The notes under the pieces are model-generated. The model ran no database searches. It saw nothing but the letters and a program-made list of their open reading frames with translations, and was not told the origin of the DNA. A stretch of 64,000 bases of DNA from Prolixibacteraceae bacterium (lineage in GTDB: Bacteria > Bacteroidota > Bacteroidia > Bacteroidales > Prolixibacteraceae), in assembly GCA_028683385.1 (NCBI GenBank), contig JAQUIJ010000006.1:275318-339317 (forward strand), read 5' to 3'. Below are positions 1 to 7,763 of the stretch, one piece after another; positions within the stretch are counted from its first letter, which is position 1, and each line of letters starts with the position of its first letter. The position numbers were made by a program, and so were the translations under genes.

Positions 1-518
1 CGATAGGCGTTATTCAGCCAAGCCAGAATGTGGTACAGTAGCGCCCGAAGCAAATGCGTTTCCTTACTTTCCGAAATTTCCTGTTCGATCTGCAACATGA
101 TGCTGAAGATGTACTTCCCCTGTTCTTCTGTAAGCGACAACTGAGGTGGAGCCTGTTGGTTTATGAAAAAAGACAGCTTTTTTACAAACGAGGGATCGCT
201 AAAGAAGTTGCATAAGAATTCTTCTTCAAAAATCAAGACAAGTCCATGAGGTATATTCGCCACTTTCCATTCCCTGATTTGCCCGGGAGCGGTAAAATAA
301 AGGTGATTGGATGTTACCGGAAATTCATGCCGATCAAGGGCAAAACTTCCAGAACCTTCTTGAATAAAGGTAATATCGAAATAGGTCAGGCAATGTTTTG
401 GCGTTCGACGAATGTAATTGCTTAGCGATTCGAGCCTGATAAGGTCGATCAGCAATTCGCTGCCGTACTTGTTTTTGCTGAACTGATATGTTTTGCAGTC
501 AGTAACCTGTCTGTTCAT
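1..518 (-). CDS. AraC-type transcriptional regulator, N-terminal part (cut by window edge)
   Basis: An open frame runs from ATG at 518 to the window edge with no stop, giving about 172 residues. The sequence (MNRQVTDCKTYQF, then YFDITFIQEGSGSFALDRHE, then NHLYFTAPGQIREW) looks like the cupin-type ligand-sensing domain of AraC/XylS regulators. The helix-turn-helix half would lie beyond base 1 and is not visible, so the family call rests on the sensing domain alone. It is transcribed in the same direction as the C_GCAxxG gene 21 bases upstream of it, so the two may be co-transcribed. The ligand is unknown. Confidence 0.6.
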   Translation of the reverse strand, partial: MNRQVTDCKTYQFSKNKYGSELLIDLIRLESLSNYIRRTPKHCLTYFDITFIQEGSGSFALDRHEFPVTSNHLYFTAPGQIREWKVANIPHGLVLIFEEEFLCNFFSDPSFVKKLSFFINQQAPPQLSLTEEQGKYIFSIMLQIEQEISESKETHLLRALLYHILAWLNNAY

Positions 519-539
519 TTCTTGATGACTGGCTCAGGT

Positions 540-968
540 CTAAAATTCTTTCTCCAGAATTTCGGCGGCAGAACCAACCAGTTCGGAGCAGACCGTATTG
601 AATAAATTCTTCTCGTTAGCAGCTACAGAACCTTCTGGTGTTGAAATATCGACTCCAAGCAGTTTTTTACATTTTAAAGAACCATGTTTGGCAATAAACA
701 GTTCGTTGAACCTGCGAACGGCAGCTTTGGTTTCAGTTTTTATTTCCTGAATCGATTTCTCTTTGAAATTGGCTTTCATTCCCAAAACCATGTAAGCTCC
801 GGTAACCGCGCCACAGGTTTCAGCCATGGCCATCCCTCCGCCAAATCCAAGAGCAATTCGCAATGCTGTAGTCCGGTCAAGTTTTAGGTCTTCGGCATGG
901 CTTAAAAGCACCGACTGGGCGCAGTTCAAAGTCTTAAAGTTTTCGATGGCTAATTGTGATTTTTTCAT
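540..968 (-). CDS. C_GCAxxG_C_C family putative redox protein
   Basis: About 142 residues. The conserved cysteine pattern of the C_GCAxxG_C_C family is visible: NCAQSVL near residue 17, GFGGGMAMAETCGAVTGAYMVLG in the middle, and a CKKLLG cysteine near residue 100. The glycine-rich core and spaced cysteines suggest redox or metal chemistry, but the family has no firmly assigned reaction. I chose ATG 968 over an in-frame TTG at 992 because ATG is the usual start here and the homologous core begins soon after. The AraC-type regulator follows on the same strand. No promoter box is obvious upstream. Confidence 0.8.
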   Translation of the reverse strand: MKKSQLAIENFKTLNCAQSVLLSHAEDLKLDRTTALRIALGFGGGMAMAETCGAVTGAYMVLGMKANFKEKSIQEIKTETKAAVRRFNELFIAKHGSLKCKKLLGVDISTPEGSVAANEKNLFNTVCSELVGSAAEILEKEF

Positions 969-1186
969 GATTTGTAGTTTTTTTTGAAGCAATCAAAATT
1001 AGCATTTCTAACTTTCAAGTCCTATTCGATGCATCAATTGTTCCAAATCATCATTTTTAGTTAACCCCCAATTATTATTCATGCGGTATCCTTTCCCCTT
1101 TCAGCATAAATATTTAATTCTCACTCAATCATCAATCGTGATTTAATACAAAATAAAGTATATTTATACCGCGGTTAAATTTTAAA

Positions 1187-1208
1187 AGGCAGTTATCTCC
1201 AACTGCCT
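1187..1208. other. Short inverted repeat in the 969-1259 gap
   Basis: AGGCAGTT at 1187-1194 pairs perfectly with AACTGCCT at 1201-1208 across a six-base loop. No T-run follows, so it is not a classical terminator. It lies about 50 bases before the 1260 gene and could act in its leader or be chance. The rest of the gap is AT-rich with nothing recognisable. Confidence 0.3.
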
Positions 1209-1259
1209 GGTGAAAGCGGAAAAGGGTCAGGTTCAGTATTTATAAACTAAAACAACCGT

Positions 1260-1817
1260 ATGCTTAGTACAAATAGAACACTGACAAACAACAGGAGGCA
1301 AATGCCTCTTCAATTTAATTTGAGTGGCTACAATGGCGATATGAGATTCTTTCGGAATTTAGAAGCCGGGGACTATCTACATAAATGGAAACAATCCATT
1401 AATGATACAATTTGTTTTTTAGATAAGATTAGTTTTGGAGATTCTGAAAGTGATGTCAAAAAGATTCTTGGTGAACCATTCTTTATCTATCGAAATCGGC
1501 TGAGCGATATGCCTCATGCGGTTTATTCTTATGGCCTCAGATCAGGAAGCAACAAGCTAAAAGTTGAATTGCATTTCGTAGACAAGAGTTTTGTGCTTGG
1601 AGCAGTTTTCTATATGACTGAAAGTATTAACATTTCCGATCTCAATCATTATTTTAAAGAGACGTTTAAGCTCGAAACGTTTCATTTTAAACGTGATATA
1701 ATTGTCGATCCTTCTGGTAATTTTCTTGAGTTTCATCACGATCCTAATTGCTTCATCATGACATTCTCTAAATTGAAGTGGATCAATTCAACCAGTCTGT
1801 TTCAGCATATGAATTGA
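1260..1817 (+). CDS. Hypothetical protein with a BamE/SmpA-like motif
   Basis: 185 residues, not assigned to a named family. Around residues 55-75 the stretch ISFGDSESDVKKILGEP resembles the opening helix-turn of the BamE/SmpA fold (small hydrophobic, G-D/M-S/T, EV..LG.P). The remainder predicts as mixed beta strand with no signal peptide or membrane segment, so an outer-membrane role like that of BamE is not supported. ATGs at 1302 and 1341 are alternative starts. It is convergent with pgk and shares a bidirectional terminator with it. Base composition is AT-richer than that of pgk. Confidence 0.6.
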   Translation: MLSTNRTLTNNRRQMPLQFNLSGYNGDMRFFRNLEAGDYLHKWKQSINDTICFLDKISFGDSESDVKKILGEPFFIYRNRLSDMPHAVYSYGLRSGSNKLKVELHFVDKSFVLGAVFYMTESINISDLNHYFKETFKLETFHFKRDIIVDPSGNFLEFHHDPNCFIMTFSKLKWINSTSLFQHMN

Positions 1818-1823
1818 AAAATA

Positions 1824-1851
1824 AAAACCCGAAGCAACAGCCCCGGGTTTT
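1824..1851. terminator. Bidirectional terminator between the 1260 gene and pgk
   Basis: AAAACCCG at 1824-1831 pairs with CGGGTTTT at 1844-1851. The A-rich left arm gives a U-run on the minus strand and the T-rich right arm gives one on the plus strand. It lies between two convergent stop codons, so it can end both transcripts. Confidence 0.75.
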
Positions 1852-1874
1852 CAGTATTTAAGGATTAACTATTT

Positions 1875-3068
1875 TTATTCGCCTCTTACAGCAGCAACGC
1901 CAGGAAGTACTTGCCCTTCAAGGTATTCAAGTAATGCACCGCCAGCGGTTGAGATGTACGAAACTCCATCGGCAAAACCAAATTGGTTTACACACGAAAC
2001 CGAGTCACCACCGCCAACTAATGAGAAAGCGCCTTTTGCAGTTGCTTTTACAATGGCTTCACCAACAGCAATAGAGCCAACAGCAAATTTTTCCATTTCG
2101 AAAACACCAACCGGACCATTCCAGAGAATTGTTCCTGAATTTTCGATCACATCTTTGAACATGGCTATACTGTTTGGACCAGCATCCAAACCTTGCCATC
2201 CTTCGGGAATAGCATTGGCTTCAGTAATCTGAGTATTTGCATCCGGAGCAAAAGCATCAGCAGCAACAACATCAGTAGCCATATAAATTTTTACTCCTTT
2301 TTCTGCAGCTTTTTTCTCAATAGCCAAAGCAGTATCAAGATATTCCAATTCGCAAATCGAGTTGCCAACTTCGCCGCCGTGAGCTTTTACAAAAGTATAA
2401 GTCATTCCACCGCCCAAAATCAGGTTGTCAACTTTGTCGAGCAGGTTTTCGATGATGGTAATTTTTGACGAAACTTTAGCGCCACCCATAATGGCAGTCA
2501 ACGGACGCTGTGGGTTTTTCAATACTTTATCCAAACTGGCGACTTCACTTTCGATGAGGTAACCAAACATTTTATCGTTCGGGAAGAATTTAGCAATTAC
2601 AGCAGTTGAAGCATGTGCGCGGTGAGCTGTTCCAAAAGCGTCGTTGATCCAGCAATCGCCGTTTGCAGCCAATTGTTCTGCAAAACCTTCGTCGCCCTTT
2701 TCTTCTTCTTTGTGGAAACGAAGATTTTCGAGTAACATGACTTCTCCTGGTTTTAAAGCTTTGGCCATGGCCTGAACTTCGGCTCCAATACAATCAGGAG
2801 CCATTTTTACTTCGCGGCCAAGGAGTTCGCTCAAATGAGAAACCAGGTGGCACATGGAGTATTTTGGGTTTGGTCCGTCTTTCGGGCGACCAAAATGCGA
2901 CATGATAATAGGTGAACCACCTTCAGTAATTACTTTGTTAATGGTTTGTACTGCTGCGCGCATGCGTGTGTCGTCGGTAATCACGAAATTTTCGTCGAGT
3001 GGCACGTTAAAATCAACACGAATCAGTGCTTTCTTTCCGGCGAAATCATAAGTTTCAATAGTTTGCAT
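1875..3068 (-). CDS. pgk: Phosphoglycerate kinase
   Basis: Cytosolic glycolytic enzyme that interconverts 1,3-bisphosphoglycerate plus ADP with 3-phosphoglycerate plus ATP. At 397 residues it has the normal bacterial length. Visible signatures: RVDFNVPLD near residue 17 (substrate site), GRPKDG near 60, LLENLRFH near 115, [10 protein letters not shown] near 195 and the nucleotide-loop GGGDSVSCV near 350. The ATG at 3068 is preceded by a TATATTTG promoter box at 3108-3101. It is monocistronic, with a shared terminator at its 3' end. Confidence 0.97.
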   Translation of the reverse strand: MQTIETYDFAGKKALIRVDFNVPLDENFVITDDTRMRAAVQTINKVITEGGSPIIMSHFGRPKDGPNPKYSMCHLVSHLSELLGREVKMAPDCIGAEVQAMAKALKPGEVMLLENLRFHKEEEKGDEGFAEQLAANGDCWINDAFGTAHRAHASTAVIAKFFPNDKMFGYLIESEVASLDKVLKNPQRPLTAIMGGAKVSSKITIIENLLDKVDNLILGGGMTYTFVKAHGGEVGNSICELEYLDTALAIEKKAAEKGVKIYMATDVVAADAFAPDANTQITEANAIPEGWQGLDAGPNSIAMFKDVIENSGTILWNGPVGVFEMEKFAVGSIAVGEAIVKATAKGAFSLVGGGDSVSCVNQFGFADGVSYISTAGGALLEYLEGQVLPGVAAVRGE

Positions 3069-3100
3069 ATATGTTTATTTAGAGTTACAAAAAATCACTC

Positions 3101-3108
3101 CAAATATA
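3101..3108 (-). promoter_or_regulatory. Putative -7 box for pgk
   Basis: Read on the minus strand this is TATATTTG, matching the Bacteroidota sigma-ABfr consensus TAnnTTTG. Its downstream end is 32 bases before the pgk ATG, which leaves a short leader. I see no good TTG -33 element at the usual spacing. Confidence 0.4.
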
Positions 3109-3282
3109 AAAAATATATCAGAGCGATAAGGATTAGAAATCTTTTGGTTTCCTGAATTTAATGTTGACGTAAAGTATTTTGAAGCCTGAAGACAGAAGTG
3201 CGGAGTTGGGACAACTTCTCCCGGCTTAGCGAAGCAGTCGAAAGGAGCTTACGCCGCAGTGGATCTGATAAAAGCTCATTTT

Positions 3283-3319
3283 TTAGTGAGCAGGTGACTC
3301 TAGGTCACCTGCTCACTAA
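3283..3319. repeat. Perfect 16-bp hairpin in the 3069-3408 intergenic gap
   Basis: TTAGTGAGCAGGTGAC (3283-3298) and GTCACCTGCTCACTAA (3304-3319) are exact reverse complements around a five-base loop. Neither strand has a U-run after the stem, so it does not look like an intrinsic terminator. The rest of the gap (about 3130-3280) holds GA-rich text similar to other intergenic stretches in this window, and no gene. Confidence 0.7.
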
Positions 3320-3379
3320 CCAGGCAAAACTTGTTGAAATCTAAATTTCAGTCAAAAGGGGTTTTCCACACAGAATTGT

Positions 3380-3387
3380 TATTTTTG
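3380..3387 (+). promoter_or_regulatory. Putative -7 box for holB
   Basis: TATTTTTG fits TAnnTTTG and ends 21 bases before the ATG at 3409. That placement favours 3409 over the upstream in-frame start codons as the true start of the polymerase subunit. Confidence 0.4.
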
Positions 3388-3408
3388 ACACTCCTCAATA
3401 GATCCTTT

Positions 3409-4533
3409 ATGTTTTTTAAAGAAGTTATCGGACAAAGCGCTATTAAACAACGACTCATTCAGTCGGTTAATGAAGAAAGGGTGAGCCATGCCCAACTGTT
3501 TGCAGGTCCTCCCGGAAGCGGAAAACTGGCACTCGCTATTGCATACGCTCAATTTGTGGCCTGCACCAACCGGCAGGCCGACGATTCGTGTGGTGAATGT
3601 CCGTCGTGCAAAAAGTACAAAAAGCTGATCCATCCCGATCTTCATTTTGTATTTCCGGTGATAAAAACGCCCAAATTTAAGGAGCCTGTTTCTGATAATT
3701 TTCTGGAAGAATGGCGGATCATGATCGCCAAAAATCCATATTTCAACAGCGACCAGTGGTTCGAATTTATTGGGGTTGAAAATGCCCAGGGCTTGATTTA
3801 TTCGCATCAAAGCGAAGAAATTATCCGGAAACTCAACCTTAAATCGTACGAATCGGAATACAAGGTGATGATAATCTGGCTTCCGGAGAAAATGCACGTA
3901 GCCTGTGCCAACAAGCTGCTGAAGATGATTGAGGAACCACCGGTAAAAACCTTGTTTGTCCTGATTACCGAAAACGAAGAAGACATCATCAGCACCATCC
4001 GGTCGCGTTGCCAGCTCATTATCATACCACCAATCGATTCGGTTTCGATTGAAAAAGCGATAAGCGCTTTGCCTGAAGCTGAAGGCTGTGATATCAGGAA
4101 CATTGTACATCTTTCGAAAGGCAATTACGGCAAAGCTATGGAGTTGCTCGAGCCCGACGAACAAACCCTTTTTAATCTTGAACGGTTTAAAGAATTGATG
4201 CGCTATTCGTACGGAAGAAAATTCGCCGACTTGTTTAAATGGGTTGATCAGGTGGCAAATGTTGGTCGCGAGAAGCAAAAAAGCTTGCTGAACTATTTCC
4301 TGGTTATACTTCGCGAAAACTTCGTTTATAACCTGAAAAACAGCAATCTGACTTTCATGAGCGATCAGGAAGAAGAGTTTTCGAAGCGATTTTCGCCTTT
4401 CATCAACGAGCGAAACATCATTGAATTAACCGAGGTTTTTGAAACCGCTTTTGCACACGTTGGTATGAACGGAAATCCGAGAATCATATTTACTGATGTG
4501 GCGTTTAAAATTACCAAACTGATCAGGAAGTAG
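3409..4533 (+). CDS. holB: DNA polymerase III delta-prime subunit (clamp loader)
   Basis: 374 residues. This clamp-loader subunit helps open the sliding clamp at primer termini. Motifs: P-loop-like GPPGSGK at residues 33-39, a cysteine cluster around 51-66 (CGECPSC, the zinc module of the family) and SRCQ near 207, the sensor-1 SRC motif. The Walker B region reads IIWLPEKM rather than DExx, consistent with a subunit that does not itself hydrolyse ATP. I start at MFFKEVIGQ because the homologous region begins there and a promoter box lies just upstream. It leads into ricT and gldH, a neighbourhood conserved in Bacteroidota. Confidence 0.88.
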   Translation: MFFKEVIGQSAIKQRLIQSVNEERVSHAQLFAGPPGSGKLALAIAYAQFVACTNRQADDSCGECPSCKKYKKLIHPDLHFVFPVIKTPKFKEPVSDNFLEEWRIMIAKNPYFNSDQWFEFIGVENAQGLIYSHQSEEIIRKLNLKSYESEYKVMIIWLPEKMHVACANKLLKMIEEPPVKTLFVLITENEEDIISTIRSRCQLIIIPPIDSVSIEKAISALPEAEGCDIRNIVHLSKGNYGKAMELLEPDEQTLFNLERFKELMRYSYGRKFADLFKWVDQVANVGREKQKSLLNYFLVILRENFVYNLKNSNLTFMSDQEEEFSKRFSPFINERNIIELTEVFETAFAHVGMNGNPRIIFTDVAFKITKLIRK

Positions 4534-4625
4534 GCGAAGTGATCAGTATTCAGTCGCAAGGTCTGCATTTCTGAACACTTTTCCCGAATGACCAATGACT
4601 AATAACGAATTACAGATTTTATAAC

Positions 4626-4633
4626 TATTTTTG
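4626..4633 (+). promoter_or_regulatory. Putative -7 box for ricT
   Basis: TATTTTTG matches TAnnTTTG, 27 bases before ATG 4661. It overlaps an in-frame TTG at 4631, which argues that the TTG is not the start codon. Confidence 0.4.
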
Positions 4634-4660
4634 CATGCACTTGGTAATTCTCTAACTATT

Positions 4661-5785
4661 ATGGATGATCTCAATTTTGTTGATCGCGGATGCTGCAATG
4701 GGCGCGGGGGAACTTGTTCTAAACTGAACGTTTACGATTGGTTGGACGACGTGATCAACATTGCGAATCCGACAGATTTGGTCGAGGTCAGATTTAAGAA
4801 TACCCGAAAAGATTTTTTTCGCAATGTAAATAACCTGAAATTGGATCCGGGCGATTTGGTTGCCGTTGAAGCCAATCCTGGTCACGATATCGGAATTGTT
4901 ACGGTAACCGGCGATTTGGTGCTTGAGCAAATGAAAAAGCACAAAGTGACCCTGATCAATGGCGAAATCCGCAAAATATACCGAAAAGCCAAACCGGCAG
5001 ATATTGACAAATGGAAGGAAGCAATTGCCTGCGAACAACAAACCATGATCCGTTCGCGCCAGATTGCCAACGAACTCAACCTGGCGATGAAAATTGGCGA
5101 TGTGGAATATCAGGGTGATAAAACAAAAGCCATTTTCTATTATTTGGCCGACGATCGTGTTGATTTTCGCCAACTGATCAAAGTTTTTGCTGACACTTTC
5201 CGGATCAGAATAGAAATGAAGCAAATTGGGGCAAGGCAGGAGGCTGGCCGTATTGGAGGAATTGGTCCTTGCGGACGCGAAATTTGCTGCGCGTCGTGGA
5301 TCACTAATTTTGTGTCGGTCAATACGAATTCGGCCCGATATCAGGATATTTCGCTGAACCCGCAAAAATTGGCCGGGCAGTGTGGCAAACTGAAATGCTG
5401 CCTCAACTACGAAGTGGATACCTACATTGATGCTCAGAAAGACTTTCCGTCATCAAATGTTCAGCTCCAAACCGAAAGTGGAACGTATCAATATTTCAAA
5501 GCTGATATTTTTAAACAAATATACTTGTACTCCAAAGTTGGAGATAAAACAGGAAATCTGGTTGAGGTTCCGGTTAGTCGTGTGAAAGAAATTATCCGGT
5601 CGAACCAGAAAGGTCAAGTTGTGGCCAGGTTAATTCATGAATCAGAGATTAAGCCTGTTGTCGAAAAATTAGGTTTCGAAGATGGTTCAAACCACGATTC
5701 GCTAACTCGTTTTGATGACCCGAAGCGTTCTGAAAACAAAAAAAGAGGCAACAATCGCCGCAGAAAATTCAAACCCAAATCATGA
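4661..5785 (+). CDS. ricT: PSP1/RicT family protein
   Basis: 374 residues. PSP1-domain proteins such as Bacillus RicT (YaaT) form a cysteine-rich complex that binds iron-sulfur clusters and affects RNA processing and development; in Bacteroidota the role is not established. Cysteine motifs are plain: CCNGRGG near residue 8, GPCGREICCASW near 205 and CGKLKCCLNYE near 245. The C-terminus is a basic tail (KKRGNNRRRKFKPK) that could contact nucleic acid. The gene overlaps gldH by four bases (ATGA), so translation is probably coupled. Confidence 0.85.
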   Translation: MDDLNFVDRGCCNGRGGTCSKLNVYDWLDDVINIANPTDLVEVRFKNTRKDFFRNVNNLKLDPGDLVAVEANPGHDIGIVTVTGDLVLEQMKKHKVTLINGEIRKIYRKAKPADIDKWKEAIACEQQTMIRSRQIANELNLAMKIGDVEYQGDKTKAIFYYLADDRVDFRQLIKVFADTFRIRIEMKQIGARQEAGRIGGIGPCGREICCASWITNFVSVNTNSARYQDISLNPQKLAGQCGKLKCCLNYEVDTYIDAQKDFPSSNVQLQTESGTYQYFKADIFKQIYLYSKVGDKTGNLVEVPVSRVKEIIRSNQKGQVVARLIHESEIKPVVEKLGFEDGSNHDSLTRFDDPKRSENKKRGNNRRRKFKPKS

Positions 5786-6252
5786 GACAAATTTTCGTAC
5801 TATTTTTTGTTCTAACCCTTATTACAGGCCTCATTTCGTGTGACCGAAAGAAGGTTTTTGAAGCCTATCACCGAATTGACGAAAAAGGTTGGAACAAGGA
5901 TTCAGTTATTGTTTTTAAGGTTCATTTAACCGACACCATCAAAAACAACAACCTGTTTGTGAACATTCGCAACAAAGGAACTTACGCGTATAGTAACATT
6001 TATCTTTTTATGACTATTGGCTCACCCGATGGCGTTATGAGGACTGATACTGTTGAGTTTACCCTGGCAGATCCCTCTGGCAAATGGCGGGGAAGCGGAA
6101 TTGGTGGTTTGCACGACAGTCAGATTCCGTACAAAAGCAGTGTTTACTTTCCGCATAAAGGAGAATACACCTTCATGATCAAACAGGGAATGCGCGATAA
6201 CGTGTTACAAGGAATTCGCGATGTCGGTTTCCGGATAGAAAAAACATATTAG
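5782..6252 (+). CDS. gldH: Gliding motility lipoprotein GldH
   Basis: 156 residues. The N-terminus is a lipoprotein signal with lipobox LISC, predicting lipidation of Cys20. The mature part (FEAYHRIDEKGWNKDS, then VNIRNKGTYAYSNIYLF) matches GldH, a lipoprotein needed for gliding and linked to T9SS function in Flavobacterium. Many non-gliding Bacteroidota keep gldH, so gliding itself is not shown. The start overlaps the ricT stop by four bases. The T9SS link fits the T9SS cargo protein at 28.8 kb. Confidence 0.88.
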   Translation: MRQIFVLFFVLTLITGLISCDRKKVFEAYHRIDEKGWNKDSVIVFKVHLTDTIKNNNLFVNIRNKGTYAYSNIYLFMTIGSPDGVMRTDTVEFTLADPSGKWRGSGIGGLHDSQIPYKSSVYFPHKGEYTFMIKQGMRDNVLQGIRDVGFRIEKTY

Positions 6253-6351
6253 GAGGCGGAAGACGGGAGAAAGGAGGCCGAAGGCTAACCTGAACCTGCA
6301 ATAATTTTGAAGACTGAAAACAAAAGACAAAATTGAAAATAGTAAGTAAAA

Positions 6352-7092
6352 GTGGGGAAGAATAAACTTTCGAAATTTGCCGATCTGGCAACTTACGAAC
6401 ATGTGGTTCAGGTTACTTACCGGCATGTTCAGGAAAATGGATTTGAATACAAAGGGAAATGGAGCGAGACTTTTTTCGGGAATACAAACCCTGTTATTCT
6501 CGAATTGGGCTGCGGAAAAGGCGAATACACAGTAAAACTTGCCAAACATTATCCTGAATTTAATTTCATCGGCTTAGATATTAAAGGTTCCAGAATGTGG
6601 AAAGGCGCCACTCAAGCCAAAGATCAGGGATTAAAAAATGTTGGCTTTTTGCGCACCAACATCGAGAATATCCGCATGTTTTTTGCGGAAAACGAAGTTG
6701 CCGAGATCTGGCTCACTTTTCCTGATCCGCAAATGAAAAAAACTCGTAAACGCCTTACCGCAACCAATTTTATTTCGAATTACCGGCAAATTATGATTCC
6801 CAATGGCATTATTCACCTGAAATCGGACAGTAATTTCATGTATCGTTACACCGAAGCCATGGTTGCCGAAAACCAGTTTGAAGTTATACGTCAAACCGAC
6901 GATTTATATCATTCCGAAATTCTCGACGAAGTACTGTCGATTCAGACTTTCTACGAAAAACAATGGCTCGACCGCGGACTAGCCATCAAATACCTGTCCT
7001 TCCGGCTTAGTCATCAGGAACCACTTCGGGAGCCGCAAGTTGAGATTGAGAAAGATCCGTACCGTAGCTTTGGACGCAGTGCGAAGGAGTAA
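6352..7092 (+). CDS. trmB: tRNA (guanine-N7)-methyltransferase
   Basis: 246 residues, methylating G46 of tRNA with S-adenosylmethionine. The SAM-binding motif LELGCGKGEYT lies near residue 50 and the diagnostic TFPDPQMKKTRKRLT stretch near 122 (family form FPDPW.KKRH.KRR). The start is GTG at 6352 (MGKNKLSKFADL), chosen because no ATG lies upstream in frame and this N-terminus is typical of the family. The 6253-6351 spacer is GA-rich intergenic text like that after this gene. Confidence 0.93.
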   Translation: MGKNKLSKFADLATYEHVVQVTYRHVQENGFEYKGKWSETFFGNTNPVILELGCGKGEYTVKLAKHYPEFNFIGLDIKGSRMWKGATQAKDQGLKNVGFLRTNIENIRMFFAENEVAEIWLTFPDPQMKKTRKRLTATNFISNYRQIMIPNGIIHLKSDSNFMYRYTEAMVAENQFEVIRQTDDLYHSEILDEVLSIQTFYEKQWLDRGLAIKYLSFRLSHQEPLREPQVEIEKDPYRSFGRSAKE

Positions 7093-7159
7093 AACACAAA
7101 GTCCGGAGACGGGAGACCGAAGTCAGAAGAGATATCCACAAATTTGATTCTTCTGCCAA

Positions 7160-7205
7160 GTCCCATCGGGACGACATATTTGTAGCCCTGGCTTTTAAGC
7201 CGGGG
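7160..7205. repeat. REP-like pair of hairpins
   Basis: Two palindromes lie close together: GTCCCATCGGGAC (7160-7172, five-base-pair stem) and CCCTGGCTTTTAAGCCGGGG (7186-7205, nine pairs with one T-G wobble). No T-run follows either. The second resembles the GGGCTTTAGCCC hairpins of the array at 49.6-50.8 kb in its GGCTT/AAGCC core, but it is not the same element. Confidence 0.5.
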
Positions 7206-7315
7206 AGGATGCGACAAAGAGGATTTAAACGCCGGTTCGCCCAATTTGATCGAAGCAATAATCCATTTCCGGCGTAATGGCTCAAATTTCATAATTGGCA
7301 AGAATTCTTTTGTTT

Positions 7316-7648
7316 ATGAGCGATTTTTACGATAAAGTGTACGAGGTTGTGCGCCTGATTCCTGCGGGAAGAGTGACGAGCTACGGAGCGATTGCGACTT
7401 TTCTGGGTACAGCACAAGCGTCACGAATGGTTGGTTGGGCCATGAACAATGCCGGTAGTCAGGAAAAATATGTTCCCGCCCACCGGGTGGTCAACCGAAA
7501 CGGATTACTCACGGGGAAACATCATTTCGGCTCGTCGACGATCATGCAGGAATTGCTCGAAGCTGAAGGAATTACTGTCGTTGATGACCAGATTGTCGAT
7601 TTTGAAAAGCACTTCTGGAATCCAATGATTGAACTTGACATGGAATAG
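7316..7648 (+). CDS. atl: Alkyltransferase-like protein (MGMT fold, no acceptor cysteine)
   Basis: 110 residues from ATG 7316 (MSDFYDKVYEVV). It has the O6-alkylguanine-DNA-alkyltransferase DNA-binding domain: IPAGRVTSYGAIA, then GWAMNNAG, then PAHRVVNRNG. Catalytic MGMT proteins have PCHRV. Here the cysteine is alanine, which defines the alkyltransferase-like group. Such proteins bind O6-alkylguanine lesions without repairing them and pass them to nucleotide excision repair (known for the family). A TTG at 7295 is in frame, but the family N-terminus starts at 7316. Confidence 0.88.
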   Translation: MSDFYDKVYEVVRLIPAGRVTSYGAIATFLGTAQASRMVGWAMNNAGSQEKYVPAHRVVNRNGLLTGKHHFGSSTIMQELLEAEGITVVDDQIVDFEKHFWNPMIELDME

Positions 7649-7763
7649 TTTGTTTTAATACAGGTTGTAGCAACCTTTTCCCGATACTCGCAACCAGAAC
7701 ATCCGGAAGAGCTGGATTTCATGATATAAAGACACAAAAATAAGTGACCAAATACAGATAAAA

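Noticed and set aside
540..992. TTG 992 as start of the C_GCAxxG protein
   Set aside because: The ATG at 968 gives a normal N-terminus; the additional eight residues are not needed for the family core.
3283..3319. Intrinsic terminator for pgk or an upstream gene
   Set aside because: No U-run follows the stem on either strand, and it lies upstream of the pgk start, not downstream of its stop.
3379..4278. Long minus-strand open frame opposite holB
   Set aside because: It is the antisense shadow of a well-recognised gene; its translation shows no domain and its codon pattern mirrors the plus-strand protein.
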